The notes: generated by a model not told the origin, from the sequence alone. A DNA stretch of 64,000 bases from Fastidiosipila sanguinis (GCF_002998295.1 NZ_CP027226.1:930001-994000), one strand, 5' to 3'. Shown: positions 26,216-34,647, counted from the stretch's first letter. Numbers and translations are program-made.

Positions 26216-26918
26216 TATCCTGCACCTCCATGAAAAAAGTTTCCAAAGATTTATTGCCTTTGACTTCTTCTGTATTTCCGCTCGCAATTAACTTTCCATT
26301 TTTTATAATTGCAATTTTATTACATAATTTTTCTGCAACATCCAATACATGTGTTGAAAAGAAAATAGCTCCTCCATCTGATACGCATTCGTGCATTATT
26401 TTCTTTAGTAGAAAAGTTGCTTTCGGATCAAGTCCAACAAAAGGTTCATCTAAAATTAGTAACTTTGGAGAATGCACCAGTGCAGAAATAATCGCCGTTC
26501 TTTGCTTCATGCCATGTGAATACGAAGATATCATTCCCGAAAGATGTTTCGTCATTTCAAATAAATCGCCGTATCTCTGAATTCTTTCTCTGCGTATTTC
26601 AGTAGAAACTTCAAATAAATCAGCAATAAAATTGATGTACTGAAATCCTGTCAGATGTTCATATAAATCCGGATTATCCGGAATGTATGCCATTATTTTC
26701 TTACAAATAACAGGCTCTTCTTTAATAGAATGCCCGTCAATCGTTATACTTCCATTCTCAAAATCATGAATTCCAACTACCGCTTTTATCGTTGTAGTTT
26801 TTCCGGCTCCATTTGCACCAATGAATCCATAAATATCTCCAGACTGTACTGAAATGGATAAGTTTTCAACAGCCTTTTTGTTCCCATAGAATTTACTAAA
26901 ATTCTTTATCTCTAACAT
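26190..26918 (-). CDS. ABC transporter ATP-binding protein (IME2 cargo)
   Basis: The product is 242 aa from MLEIKNFSKFYGNKKAVENL, with GGAGGTGG six bases upstream. Walker A is GFIGANGAGKTT, the signature is YSHGMKQRTAI, and Walker B is LLILDEPFVGLD. It is the partner of the following permease. A TetR-type palindrome sits just upstream (26934-26946), so the pair is probably repressed by the TetR protein coded next to it. Confidence 0.92.
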   Translation of the reverse strand: MLEIKNFSKFYGNKKAVENLSISVQSGDIYGFIGANGAGKTTTIKAVVGIHDFENGSITIDGHSIKEEPVICKKIMAYIPDNPDLYEHLTGFQYINFIADLFEVSTEIRRERIQRYGDLFEMTKHLSGMISSYSHGMKQRTAIISALVHSPKLLILDEPFVGLDPKATFLLKKIMHECVSDGGAIFFSTHVLDVAEKLCNKIAIIKNGKLIASGNTEEVKGNKSLETFFMEVQDNEQNLDTN

Positions 26919-26933
26919 AATTTCCACCTCCAT

Positions 26934-26946
26934 TGACAATTTGTCA
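26934..26946. promoter_or_regulatory. TetR-type operator upstream of ABC genes
   Basis: The palindrome TGACAATTTGTCA lies 16 bases before the ABC ATPase start. The same site, extended to TTGACAATTTGTCAGTT, occurs on the opposite strand at 27683-27695 upstream of the tetR gene. Two identical sites in front of the regulator and its presumed target are strong evidence for operators. Confidence 0.8.
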
Positions 26947-27028
26947 GTTATTCCTTGAAATAAAACCGATAACTTGTGTATCAGTAGCTATCGGCAAATT
27001 ATTCTCCTTGCAAACATTCTATTCTTTT

Positions 27029-27646
27029 TTAATTACTAAAGAGCTTTTTCGTATTTAAGCTTTGTTCAAGCATTATCTTAAATGCATTTAAGTAGTTATC
27101 AACAGGTTCTTCCTTTAAATATCTTATACTTATGTTATTTGAAACAAAAACATAAGCTGTCATAAGCAACTCTGCTGTTTCTAATGGATATTTTACAGAA
27201 AAAACTCTTTCCATTATTCCTTGATTTATAATCTTTTCAAAATATATTGTCAGTTTTTCAACAAGCTTATGGGATAACTTATCTATCATATATTGATTTT
27301 CTTTAAGGTCAATTGTTTTTTGTAGCACTGTACCCTCTGCTGAAATATTTTCTGAAGATATAATTGTGACATCTATAAAAGATCTGATTTTTTCTATGGC
27401 AGTTTTATCTTCATCATAAGCAATAATATAAATATCTTTCAGTAGTCTATCTGAATATTGTTCTACAAGACAATATAAGATATCCTCTTTATTCTTAAAG
27501 TGATAATATAACAACCCTCTTGATATATTTACTTTATCAACTATATCCTGAGTTGTTGTATTAGTATATCCTTTCTCCATAAAGAGTATCATTGCAGCAT
27601 CCATAATCTCTGCACGTCGTATTTCAGGTTCTTTTACATCTCTCAT
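27029..27646 (-). CDS. TetR family regulator (IME2)
   Basis: This 205-aa protein begins MRDVKEPEIRRAEIMDAAMI, with GGAGG six bases upstream. The DNA-binding domain includes LFMEKGYTNTTTQDIVDKVN and ISRGLLYYHFKNKEDILYCL. The C-terminal ligand domain is about 140 residues. It probably represses its own gene and the ABC transporter through the TGACAATTTGTCA sites. The inducing ligand is unknown. Confidence 0.92.
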   Translation of the reverse strand: MRDVKEPEIRRAEIMDAAMILFMEKGYTNTTTQDIVDKVNISRGLLYYHFKNKEDILYCLVEQYSDRLLKDIYIIAYDEDKTAIEKIRSFIDVTIISSENISAEGTVLQKTIDLKENQYMIDKLSHKLVEKLTIYFEKIINQGIMERVFSVKYPLETAELLMTAYVFVSNNISIRYLKEEPVDNYLNAFKIMLEQSLNTKKLFSN

Positions 27647-27676
27647 TTTATACCTCCTATTATTTATATAATACAT

Positions 27677-29530
27677 CTAAACTGACAAATTGTCAATTGA
27701 TTTTAATCTTGTTATTTTATGCTTTTTCATAGTCTTTTCAAAACCTTTAGCTTCTCCTGTTTTTTTCTCCTCTCTCCTTGCCTTATATCTTTCCTCATAT
27801 TCTTTTTGCTTGCCGTTTGCTTTACGCTTGAGGTAGTTTTGATGAAGTCGGTCTTTTCTTGCTCGTTCTTTTTCTTCCTCCTCTGTTAATTTCTGCATTT
27901 CTTCTTCGGATAATTCTTCTTTCGGCGGTTCATAATTCCCGATAAAGTTGAAGTAGATTTCGACTTTCTGATTGGCGGTTTGACTGCCCTTTCGATCTCG
28001 TTCGTGGACTAAGATTTTTTCTACAAACTCGTTAATGATGGTCGGTGTCAGTTCGTCAAAGTTATCATAGCGTTCAATCAACCGGATAAACTTCTTGGCT
28101 CTATCGGTTTCTTTTTCGTATCGCTTGATGGCTTTTTCCAACCCATCGATTTCTTTGCTAAGTTCCCTTTGCTCTGTTTCATACTGATTGTTTAAGATTT
28201 CATATCGGGTGTTCGGTATCTTCTCCAATATCATATCTTCGTATATTCGACACATTAAGCGTTCCAGTTCCTGAAGTCTGTTTTTACTATCTGTGAGCCT
28301 TGTCTTTTTCTTCTCCATTTCCATTTTCTCGGTTTCTTCCATTTCGTTTTGAATGGAATGGAGAAAGGCTTCATTATCTTCATCAAGATAATTTTTTATA
28401 TCTTTTAATGTTTCTTGGATAAGATTTAAGACTACTTCTGCTTTTATCCTATGAGCTGATGGACAAAGTGTGCCACATGGTGTTTTAGTATAGGCACTGC
28501 AAGTGTAATAGGGAATATTCTTATAATTGCTTGTTCTATGAACATACATCTTGCTCCCACAATCTGCACAATACATTAGTCCTGTGAGTGGGTGATATTC
28601 TCCCCAACCGTCAGGATACCTTTTTACATTTCCTCTTATCCTTTGCACATTATCAAAGGTTTCTTGGTCTATGATTGGCTCGTGTGTATTTTCAAAAATA
28701 AGCCAGTTATCCTCGGATACATATTTGCTTTTCTTGTCCTTGAAGTGCTTTCTTGTTTTGAAATTGACTGTATGCCCCAAGTATTCCTGTTTCTTTAAAA
28801 TGCTTGCTATTGTTGAGCTGCACCAACGATAGGGATGTTCAAAGTTTTTGCTTTGATGTAATCCATATCCCATTTTTTGCTGATGATAAGCGGGTATATC
28901 TATCTTGTCCGCTTCCAGTATCTTTGCTATTTTGTATGGTCCTGCTCCGTCCATTGTAAGATTAAATATTCGTCTTACTATCTCGGCTGCTTTTTCATCT
29001 ACAATCCATTTGTTTTTATCTTTTTCATCTTTGATATAGCCATAAGGCGGTGTGCTTGCAGTATGTTTCCCACTTTCGCCTTTTGACCTGAAAGTCGATT
29101 GTATTTTTCTTGATGTATCTCTTGCATACCATTCATTCATGATATTTCTAAAGGGAGTAAAATCATCTTCTCTGTAAAAACTATCTACATTATCATTGAT
29201 AGCGATTAGTCTTACGCCCTTTTGTCTTAGTATCTCCATACATTGACCAACTTTGAGATAATCTCTGCCAAGTCTGCTCATATCTTTTACAATGATACAA
29301 CCAATATTTCCTTGATTGACTCCGTTCATCATTGCCATAAATCCCGGTCTGTCAAACTGTGTCCCGCTTATTCCGTCATCTGTAAAATGGATGATGTTGG
29401 TTAAATTATTCTTACTTGCATATTCTTCAAGGATTTTCTTTTGATTAACGATTGAGTTACTTTCTCCTTCAAGTTCATCATCTCGACTTAATCTCTCATA
29501 GAGTGCTGTTATCTTTTCAAAATTCCTCAC
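27677..29530 (-). CDS. Large serine recombinase of IME2
   Basis: This 617-aa integrase starts at GTG 29530 after GGAGGAAA. The catalytic domain has YERLSRDDELEGESNSI (nucleophile Ser15), DDGISGTQFDRPGFMAMM, and IVKDMSRLGRDYLKVGQ. The recombinase domain is about 165-300, the zinc ribbon CADCGSKMYVHR is near 342, followed by a coiled coil (about 390-490) and a basic tail. It lies about 100 bases from the virD4 junction. It is only distantly similar to the IME1 enzyme, which fits its different target gene. Its 3' end contains the tetR operator, so the two genes are packed without spacing. Confidence 0.95.
   Translation of the reverse strand: MRNFEKITALYERLSRDDELEGESNSIVNQKKILEEYASKNNLTNIIHFTDDGISGTQFDRPGFMAMMNGVNQGNIGCIIVKDMSRLGRDYLKVGQCMEILRQKGVRLIAINDNVDSFYREDDFTPFRNIMNEWYARDTSRKIQSTFRSKGESGKHTASTPPYGYIKDEKDKNKWIVDEKAAEIVRRIFNLTMDGAGPYKIAKILEADKIDIPAYHQQKMGYGLHQSKNFEHPYRWCSSTIASILKKQEYLGHTVNFKTRKHFKDKKSKYVSEDNWLIFENTHEPIIDQETFDNVQRIRGNVKRYPDGWGEYHPLTGLMYCADCGSKMYVHRTSNYKNIPYYTCSAYTKTPCGTLCPSAHRIKAEVVLNLIQETLKDIKNYLDEDNEAFLHSIQNEMEETEKMEMEKKKTRLTDSKNRLQELERLMCRIYEDMILEKIPNTRYEILNNQYETEQRELSKEIDGLEKAIKRYEKETDRAKKFIRLIERYDNFDELTPTIINEFVEKILVHERDRKGSQTANQKVEIYFNFIGNYEPPKEELSEEEMQKLTEEEEKERARKDRLHQNYLKRKANGKQKEYEERYKARREEKKTGEAKGFEKTMKKHKITRLKSIDNLSV
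27683..27695. promoter_or_regulatory. TetR-type operator upstream of tetR
   Basis: TGACAAATTGTCA, identical to the site at 26934-26946 when read on the other strand. It lies about 37 bases before the tetR start and inside the final codons of the recombinase gene. Confidence 0.75.
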
Positions 29531-29569
29531 TTTTTCCTCCTTCCTCTTAATTTCTTAAATAAAAAAGAA

Positions 29570-30622
29570 TTAAGAAGTACATATTTCACTAAAACAGTGA
29601 TTAAGTGTTCTCCTTAATTCTATTACTCCAGCTGCTAGTTTATATTTCTTATATTGCTTAACTGCAAAATGACTTGGGTCTTTCTTTTCAAGAGCTTCAA
29701 AAAGCCTATCAATTGGGTTCATATAGGTTTCGTCATCTTCTCTGACTTCACTTGCGTCAATCATATCCAAAAGTGTCTTAAAATTCTTTTCTTCTTCTGG
29801 TGCTTCATAATATATATAACCGATGAGGGCAGTGTAATAGAGCTTTTCAGCCTTTACCCAGAAATCTTCTCCTGCCTTTTCTCCATCTCCCTTGGTGTTA
29901 GCAATTATAGTTTGGACAAGCTTTAAAATATCTTTTTCTGATCGAAGATAAGAAAAGGGATTGTATTTCATGGATTTTTTAAAGTTTATTGTGTTTAATA
30001 TCTTTATGTCGTATCCATTTTCATAAAGCATTTTCCCGCACTCTAACACAAGCGTGCCTTTAGGGTCTGTTACTACATAGGAAGAGTGCATTTGCATTAG
30101 ATTTGGCTTTACATAAAATCTTGTTTTACCTGATCCAGAACCACCTATTACTAATACATTTTTATTTCTAGCGTATTTAGGATTTTTAGGTCTTGAGTTC
30201 ATTGTTAGTCTTTCGGTATTAGTTATTAGTACATTATTTTCAAACTTTGGGTCAATATATGGAGCAATATCCTTGCTTTCTCCCCATCTTGCAGATCCAT
30301 ACTCTTTACCTTGCCTATATTTCTTTTTATTTTTTCCTTTGCTATAAACAATTAGCTTAACAAGACCAGCAACTGAAATACCTACTAAAAAGTCCCTTGG
30401 ATTAAGACTTGGTATATAGGATAAAGTTCCTATATCAGAAATTCCCACCATTATTCTATCAATAATATCTCCTCCAACATAAGAATTTATGTGCTTAGAA
30501 AAGATATTTCCAATGTAGAAAAAGGATATATAAGGAATGTTTGATAATATAAATTTCTTTGGGTTGTCTATTTTAATTAGATTTTTAATATCAGAAAGAA
30601 TGGCTTCTAATACCTTATTCAT
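29570..30622 (-). pseudogene. virD4, 5' fragment (split by IME2)
   Basis: The ATG at 30622 overlaps the antirepressor stop and follows GAAGG. It codes for two N-terminal membrane segments, then VLVIGGSGSGKTRFYVKPNL (Walker A) and SSYVVTDPKGTLVLECGKML. Native sequence ends at KYKLAAG (core 29627-29629), after which 18 foreign residues from IME2 finish the frame. Joined to 17060-17863 it makes a 598-aa VirD4 coupling protein. The stub lacks the Walker B region and cannot be a working coupling ATPase. Confidence 0.93.
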
Positions 30623-31349
30623 CGTAGAAACCTTCACTATCTAATAAAATTAGTAGGTAGTGTCTTCCCTTTGGTGTTATAAATGTTTGTATTCCTACAA
30701 GTGTACCTAGTGGATCAACCCATTCTTTTACTTCAAAATATCCTTTGTTCTTATCTGCATAAGGTAAGAGTTTCTTTTTCTTATCTCTGTAAATTAGTCC
30801 CTTATCCATTAGAAAACTTATAAATTGATTTTGTGGTATTCCTAATTCTTTGGCAGTATTTCTAAAGTTTGTAAGTAGGTTGTAATCTACTAATTTGTCA
30901 TAATAGTCTGCCTTTAGTCTTAATTCTTCAATCTCTTCTTCTCTTTCGGCAATAATTCTATTGGCTACCAGAATTGCATCTGCAAGTAACTCTTCATTAG
31001 TTTTCTTTTCTTGCCCTACTATATATCCTCCATTTTTTCTAATACTTGGTAAGACTTCTCTAGTTACCCAAGCTTTGAATATTTTTGCTTGTGGTAGTTT
31101 TGATGAGAGGATAAGTGAATACAATCCTGATTCGTTAATTATTGAAATATTCTGTATTCCTCCAGGGGTGTTCCATTTCGTTACACCCTTATCTTCTTCG
31201 TCTACATGGTCATAAATAGCTTTTCTGGGATTGACATATCCTAGCATAGTTGCTACTTCATTTGCTATAAAGAAAAACTCACCATCTTTTTCAATAACAG
31301 TGAGTTTCCCAAAATTCTTATTTTCAAATGTTTTTAAATTACTTATCAT
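30615..31349 (-). CDS. BRO-N/KilAC phage-type antirepressor of the ICE
   Basis: The product is 244 aa. The BRO-N domain covers about 5-110 (FFFIANEVATMLGYVNPRKA, SGLYSLILSSKLPQAKIFKA). A short coiled coil follows, then a KilAC-type DNA-binding domain (TAKELGIPQNQFISFLMDKG). Such proteins relieve repression of mobile-element genes. The ATG overlaps the preceding stop by 4 bases, and the protein's own stop overlaps the virD4 start, so it is part of the transfer operon. Confidence 0.88.
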   Translation of the reverse strand: MISNLKTFENKNFGKLTVIEKDGEFFFIANEVATMLGYVNPRKAIYDHVDEEDKGVTKWNTPGGIQNISIINESGLYSLILSSKLPQAKIFKAWVTREVLPSIRKNGGYIVGQEKKTNEELLADAILVANRIIAEREEEIEELRLKADYYDKLVDYNLLTNFRNTAKELGIPQNQFISFLMDKGLIYRDKKKKLLPYADKNKGYFEVKEWVDPLGTLVGIQTFITPKGRHYLLILLDSEGFYDE

Positions 31350-31831
31350 AAGCTTTGCTCCTTATGTTTATTTTTAACTTTATCTTTACTAATGGTGTCC
31401 TTAGCCATATCTTTAAACTTATTTATTGTCTTCGTTATTGAATCTTTTCTATCGGCCTTTCTTTCAGAACCCTTAACTGCTTTTTTAAAGGCATGTTCCA
31501 TTACTTTTATATCCTTAGATTGAAAAAACACAGAATGGTTACCAGTTTCCTTATCTTTCATAACAGAAAACTTCACTCCGTGTTTATTTAAAATTTTCTT
31601 TAGTTCTTTTAACTCAGGATCTTTTAGATTAATTTCTTCTAACTGCCCCTTTTTAACCATATCCTTTAGCTTTACTTCTTCTCCGTTATTTTTTATTACA
31701 TTTTTCAAGCCTCCTTGTTCTTCTATTTGCTTGTGTACTTTCTTTAAGGCATCAAGAATTGCTTTACTTGTTGCTTTTGCAAGCCTTACTTCAAGATTAA
31801 GACTTGCCCTAGATACTTCTTCATTAATCAT
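31346..31831 (-). CDS. DUF3801/PcfB-like protein of the ICE
   Basis: This 161-aa protein begins MINEEVSRASLNLEVRLAKA and contains KDMVKKGQLEEINL, GVKFSVMKDKET and FFQSKDIKVMEHAF. PcfB-type proteins work with VirD4 to dock substrates. It overlaps its neighbours on both sides (4 and 8 bases). The homologous protein on IME1 (8332-8859) shares the same core motifs. Confidence 0.85.
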   Translation of the reverse strand: MINEEVSRASLNLEVRLAKATSKAILDALKKVHKQIEEQGGLKNVIKNNGEEVKLKDMVKKGQLEEINLKDPELKELKKILNKHGVKFSVMKDKETGNHSVFFQSKDIKVMEHAFKKAVKGSERKADRKDSITKTINKFKDMAKDTISKDKVKNKHKEQSL

Positions 31832-32651
31832 CTATTCCACCTCCATATAAAAGTAACTCTTTGTATTTTCTTAACTTCTCTTGATGAATTTTTCTTCTAA
31901 AATCTTCTCCCGTAACTTTAACTGGTATTGTCATTTCAAGTATTCTTGAATATATCCTCTGATACTCAAGTTCAATATTAGGATTTTGAATAATTTCCAA
32001 TGATAAGTTTGTAGTAAAAATTGTCGGCCTACTCTTTAAGTATCTTGAATTTATAATGTTATATACTTGTTCTCTTGCATAAGATGTATCCCTTTCAATT
32101 CCAAGGTCATCTAAGATTAACAATGGAATATTAGAGAGGTTACTTATAATTTCATTTGAATCTAGCTTAAATGCTGATTTTTGTATTTGGTTTATAACCT
32201 GAGATAAATTCATAATCTTAACTTTAACTTGTTCTCTTTCAATTAATTCATTTGCAATAGAACAAGCAAGATAAGTCTTTCCACTGCCAACATCTCCATA
32301 AAATAAAAGTCCAACATTGTCTTCCTTCATTTGTTCAAAACTTTTAGCATAATTGTAAGCAACCTTGTAAGCTTGACCTTTTTCGTTTAAGAATCTCTCA
32401 AAAGTATATTGATGTTGGTTTGGCGATGAAAAACAATCTCTTTTTAGCGATGATATTCTCGTTAATATTTCTCTTTCTGCATTTTCCTTATCTCTTTTTA
32501 TTTCACATTCACATTTAATTCTTGGAATAAACTTTGTAAATCCAAGGTCAAGTAATTCTCCATCGACTCTTTTACCACATATCTTGCAATAGATATGCCC
32601 ATTTCTTTCAATATCATTGTCTCTTAATACAAAATCTTTTAAGTTCTTCAT
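31824..32651 (-). CDS. DnaC/IstB-like ATPase (helicase loader) of the ICE
   Basis: This 275-aa protein has an N-terminal zinc-binding region with CKICGKRV and CECEIKRD (Cys pairs, residues about 21-55), then the AAA+ domain: LLFYGDVGSGKTYLACSIAN (Walker A), PLLILDDLGIERDTSYAREQ (Walker B), and PTIFTTNLSLE (sensor). It loads the replicative helicase with the initiator coded just before it, overlapping by 4 bases. Confidence 0.9.
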   Translation of the reverse strand: MKNLKDFVLRDNDIERNGHIYCKICGKRVDGELLDLGFTKFIPRIKCECEIKRDKENAEREILTRISSLKRDCFSSPNQHQYTFERFLNEKGQAYKVAYNYAKSFEQMKEDNVGLLFYGDVGSGKTYLACSIANELIEREQVKVKIMNLSQVINQIQKSAFKLDSNEIISNLSNIPLLILDDLGIERDTSYAREQVYNIINSRYLKSRPTIFTTNLSLEIIQNPNIELEYQRIYSRILEMTIPVKVTGEDFRRKIHQEKLRKYKELLLYGGGIDD

Positions 32652-33421
32652 AAACTCTCTCCTATATCGTAATTCATTTTTCTTGTTGAGTTGTCATTAA
32701 TGCTTTTCGCCTGATCATTAAGATACCAATTGATTATCGTTGCCTTGTGATCTTGATAATCTCTGTTATTTGCTTTCATATATGACGACAACCTATCAAT
32801 GTACTCATTAATTCTACTTCCCAACTCATTTGTTAAGTCCTTGTATTCCTCATCAGTCAAAAATATGTTTTTATATATTCCATAAGGTTTTTGCCCTTTA
32901 TTAAAATCATTATTTCTTAACTCATTATTACTAATATTGTTATAGTTACCTTCCGATTTTCGAAAATCTTGACTTTCTATATTCGAATCTCTTGAATTTC
33001 GATTATCGAACTTCTGGAATTTTGTTTTTCGAACTTCTTGATTTTTTAATTCCATATTATTAAATATGCTCATAAAGTCTTTAACATAAATTCTGTTAGG
33101 CTTTCCCAGTCCTTGTCTTTTCTTTTCAATCAGTCCTATTCCTGATTTAATATCAAGCTCGGATATTAATTTATTTGCTTTTTCACTGGCACAATTAAAT
33201 TGCTCTTTTATACTTTCAATTGTGTAGTAAATAAAGACTTTTCCATCTTCATCTATCCAGCCATTTTTATATGAAAGACCCATTCGATTAAGCATATATG
33301 AATACAAAACTTTTGCTTCAATAGAAATGCTCTCAAAAATCTCATCTTCCATTAATACCATAGGTAACCTAATGAAGTTATACATCTCAGATTGCCTATT
33401 ATAGAAATAATCAAAATTCAT
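32648..33421 (-). CDS. ICE replication initiator (RepA_N type)
   Basis: The product is 257 aa. The N-terminal RepA_N domain has FIRLPMVLMEDEIFESISIE, AKVLYSYMLNRMGLS, and DEDGKVFIYYTIESIKEQF. A variable Asn/Arg-rich linker follows, then a C-terminal DnaD-like module with HKATIINWYLNDQ. It ends MNYDIGESL, nearly identical to the end of the IME1 initiator. It probably replicates the excised ICE circle together with the DnaC-like protein. Confidence 0.88.
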   Translation of the reverse strand: MNFDYFYNRQSEMYNFIRLPMVLMEDEIFESISIEAKVLYSYMLNRMGLSYKNGWIDEDGKVFIYYTIESIKEQFNCASEKANKLISELDIKSGIGLIEKKRQGLGKPNRIYVKDFMSIFNNMELKNQEVRKTKFQKFDNRNSRDSNIESQDFRKSEGNYNNISNNELRNNDFNKGQKPYGIYKNIFLTDEEYKDLTNELGSRINEYIDRLSSYMKANNRDYQDHKATIINWYLNDQAKSINDNSTRKMNYDIGESL

Positions 33422-33448
33422 CTTTACCTCCTTTCTGTGAAATAAAAA

Positions 33449-33478
33449 AGACGACAGAATTATTACTTTCTATCGTCT
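33449..33478 (-). terminator. Hairpin upstream of ICE replication gene
   Basis: AGACGACAGAA pairs with TTCTATCGTCT with one mismatch; the minus strand continues into a T-run. It belongs to the same GACGATAGA-type hairpin family as 16721-16750 and 6020-6053, and separates the 81-aa gene from the replication operon. Confidence 0.7.
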
Positions 33479-33501
33479 AAAATTTACATATTAAATTTTT
33501 A

Positions 33502-33747
33502 CTAAAACCATTCTTTGTGCATTTTTTCTAACGACTCTTTTGTTAGTGGATATCCAATAGATTCTCCTATCACAGAGTCAATCCCACAATATGGACAAAT
33601 AGCTGTCCAATCTGGTTCATCTTCACACCAATCTTCTATTTCACTTGGAGAAAAGATTTTACAACAATAAAAACAACCACACTTCTTTTCATTTTTAAGC
33701 ATAGTTTTATTTGCAAAAGAATACTTATGAGCTTCTATACAATCCAT
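33502..33747 (-). CDS. Small zinc-binding protein at the ICE end
   Basis: This 81-aa protein has Cys clusters KKCGCFYCCKIF (about 21-33) and AICPYCGIDSVIG (about 49-61), a probable zinc site. It is similar in layout to short 'cytoplasmic protein' genes often found near mobile elements. It has an AGGAGG start site and is the first gene inside the ICE right end. Function is unknown. Confidence 0.72.
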   Translation of the reverse strand: MDCIEAHKYSFANKTMLKNEKKCGCFYCCKIFSPSEIEDWCEDEPDWTAICPYCGIDSVIGESIGYPLTKESLEKMHKEWF

Positions 33748-33824
33748 ACATCCTCCTTATAAAATTTATAATCTTTATTTATATTGGTATGCTATTTACA
33801 ATACCCATTGTTAAAATGGATACT

Positions 33825-34502
33825 CTAAGCAGCACACCAACTATTTATTTTTTGAGCTTTAAACTTTGGTAGAAGTCTTGAACTCCTTGTATTTACATAA
33901 CTATTTGCCTCTATCACTATTATGACACGAAACCCCATAGCAGGGTCACATATAGAATCTTCAGGAGTAGGCTGAACTAGGTCAACCATCATATTTATAA
34001 TATGTCTTGGAGTTCTAAACTGACCATTAGTACCAGACTGCTGTAATTGTGAGAGAAGATACTCATAAATGTCGCCTTGCATATCTCTATCATCAGTTGG
34101 AAGCTTATCTACAGCTTCAACCACTTTTTGCAAAGTACTAGGTTTATTGATTTGGAAAATCGCATCTTTCATATAACGAGAAAAAGATGTCTCGCCGTCA
34201 TCACCTTGCAGACTTTTAATAAAAGGGAAAATCTCCTGCTGCATTAAGGTAAATAGCTCAGTAGCTTCTAAATTCTTAAACACATGCCAACGATACTCAG
34301 GCTTATCATTAGGAAATATTGAAACATGCTCGAAACCAAGAAGATTCGCATCTTGTTCCTTACCTAGTTCTGTCTGGTCTAGGCTCTTCATGAAAATTAA
34401 ATAAGTTATTTGTTCAATATTAGTTAAGGGATTAGAGCTCCCCTCGTTCCAGAGTGTCTCCCAGATTGCATCTACTTGCTTTCTCAATTCACCAGTCAGC
34501 AT
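33825..34502 (-). pseudogene. hsdM: hsdM 5' part, interrupted by the ICE
   Basis: Residues 1-190 are the N-terminal region of a type I restriction-modification methylase: MLTGELRKQVDAIWETLWNE, then SGTNGQFRTPRHIINMMVDL and SICDPAMG, the start of the AdoMet-binding motif DPAxGxGG. After residue 190 homology stops and 35 unrelated residues follow before the stop. Full HsdM is around 500 aa, so the catalytic NPPF half is missing. No hsdS or hsdR lies nearby. The ICE right end is placed at this break. Confidence 0.82.
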
Positions 34503-34647
34503 ATTTTCACCTCTTAATAATGATAATGGAATACGATATTTTTTGTTAGTTATTATCTAAGGGTTATTAACTTTAGCATTCCACATTAAGTTCATTATAA
34601 GGTAAAAGCTTAATTTTGGCATTAGGATTTAGTGTTTGGTTATTACC

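Larger units (their letters stand above)
17864..29629. mobile_element. IME2: mobilizable element in virD4 (about 11.8 kb)
   Basis: This 11,766-bp element lies between the two virD4 halves. It carries a TnpW-like gene at one end and a serine recombinase at the other, with ORF6N/PLD, replication initiator, MobA, DUF3847-type protein, sigma-like regulator, and an ABC cargo with GntR, ArsR and TetR regulators. It has no secretion-channel genes of its own. Gene order (rep, mobA, accessory) parallels IME1, but most proteins are clearly diverged. Excision restores virD4 in frame. Confidence 0.9.
1..33932 (-). mobile_element. Tn1549-type integrative conjugative element, right part (left end outside window)
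   Basis: Minus-strand genes run from a replication initiator (33421) through DnaC-like, DUF3801, antirepressor, VirD4, SSB, Maff2, VirB6, PrgI and VirB4. This gene order is known from Tn1549/CTn elements of Firmicutes. The right end is placed at about 33932, where an HsdM protein loses homology inside its DPAxG motif. Two mobilizable elements are nested inside (about 4104-16114 and 17864-29629). The recombinase and relaxase of the ICE itself must lie left of position 1 and are not seen. The exact right terminus is inferred. Confidence 0.85.
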
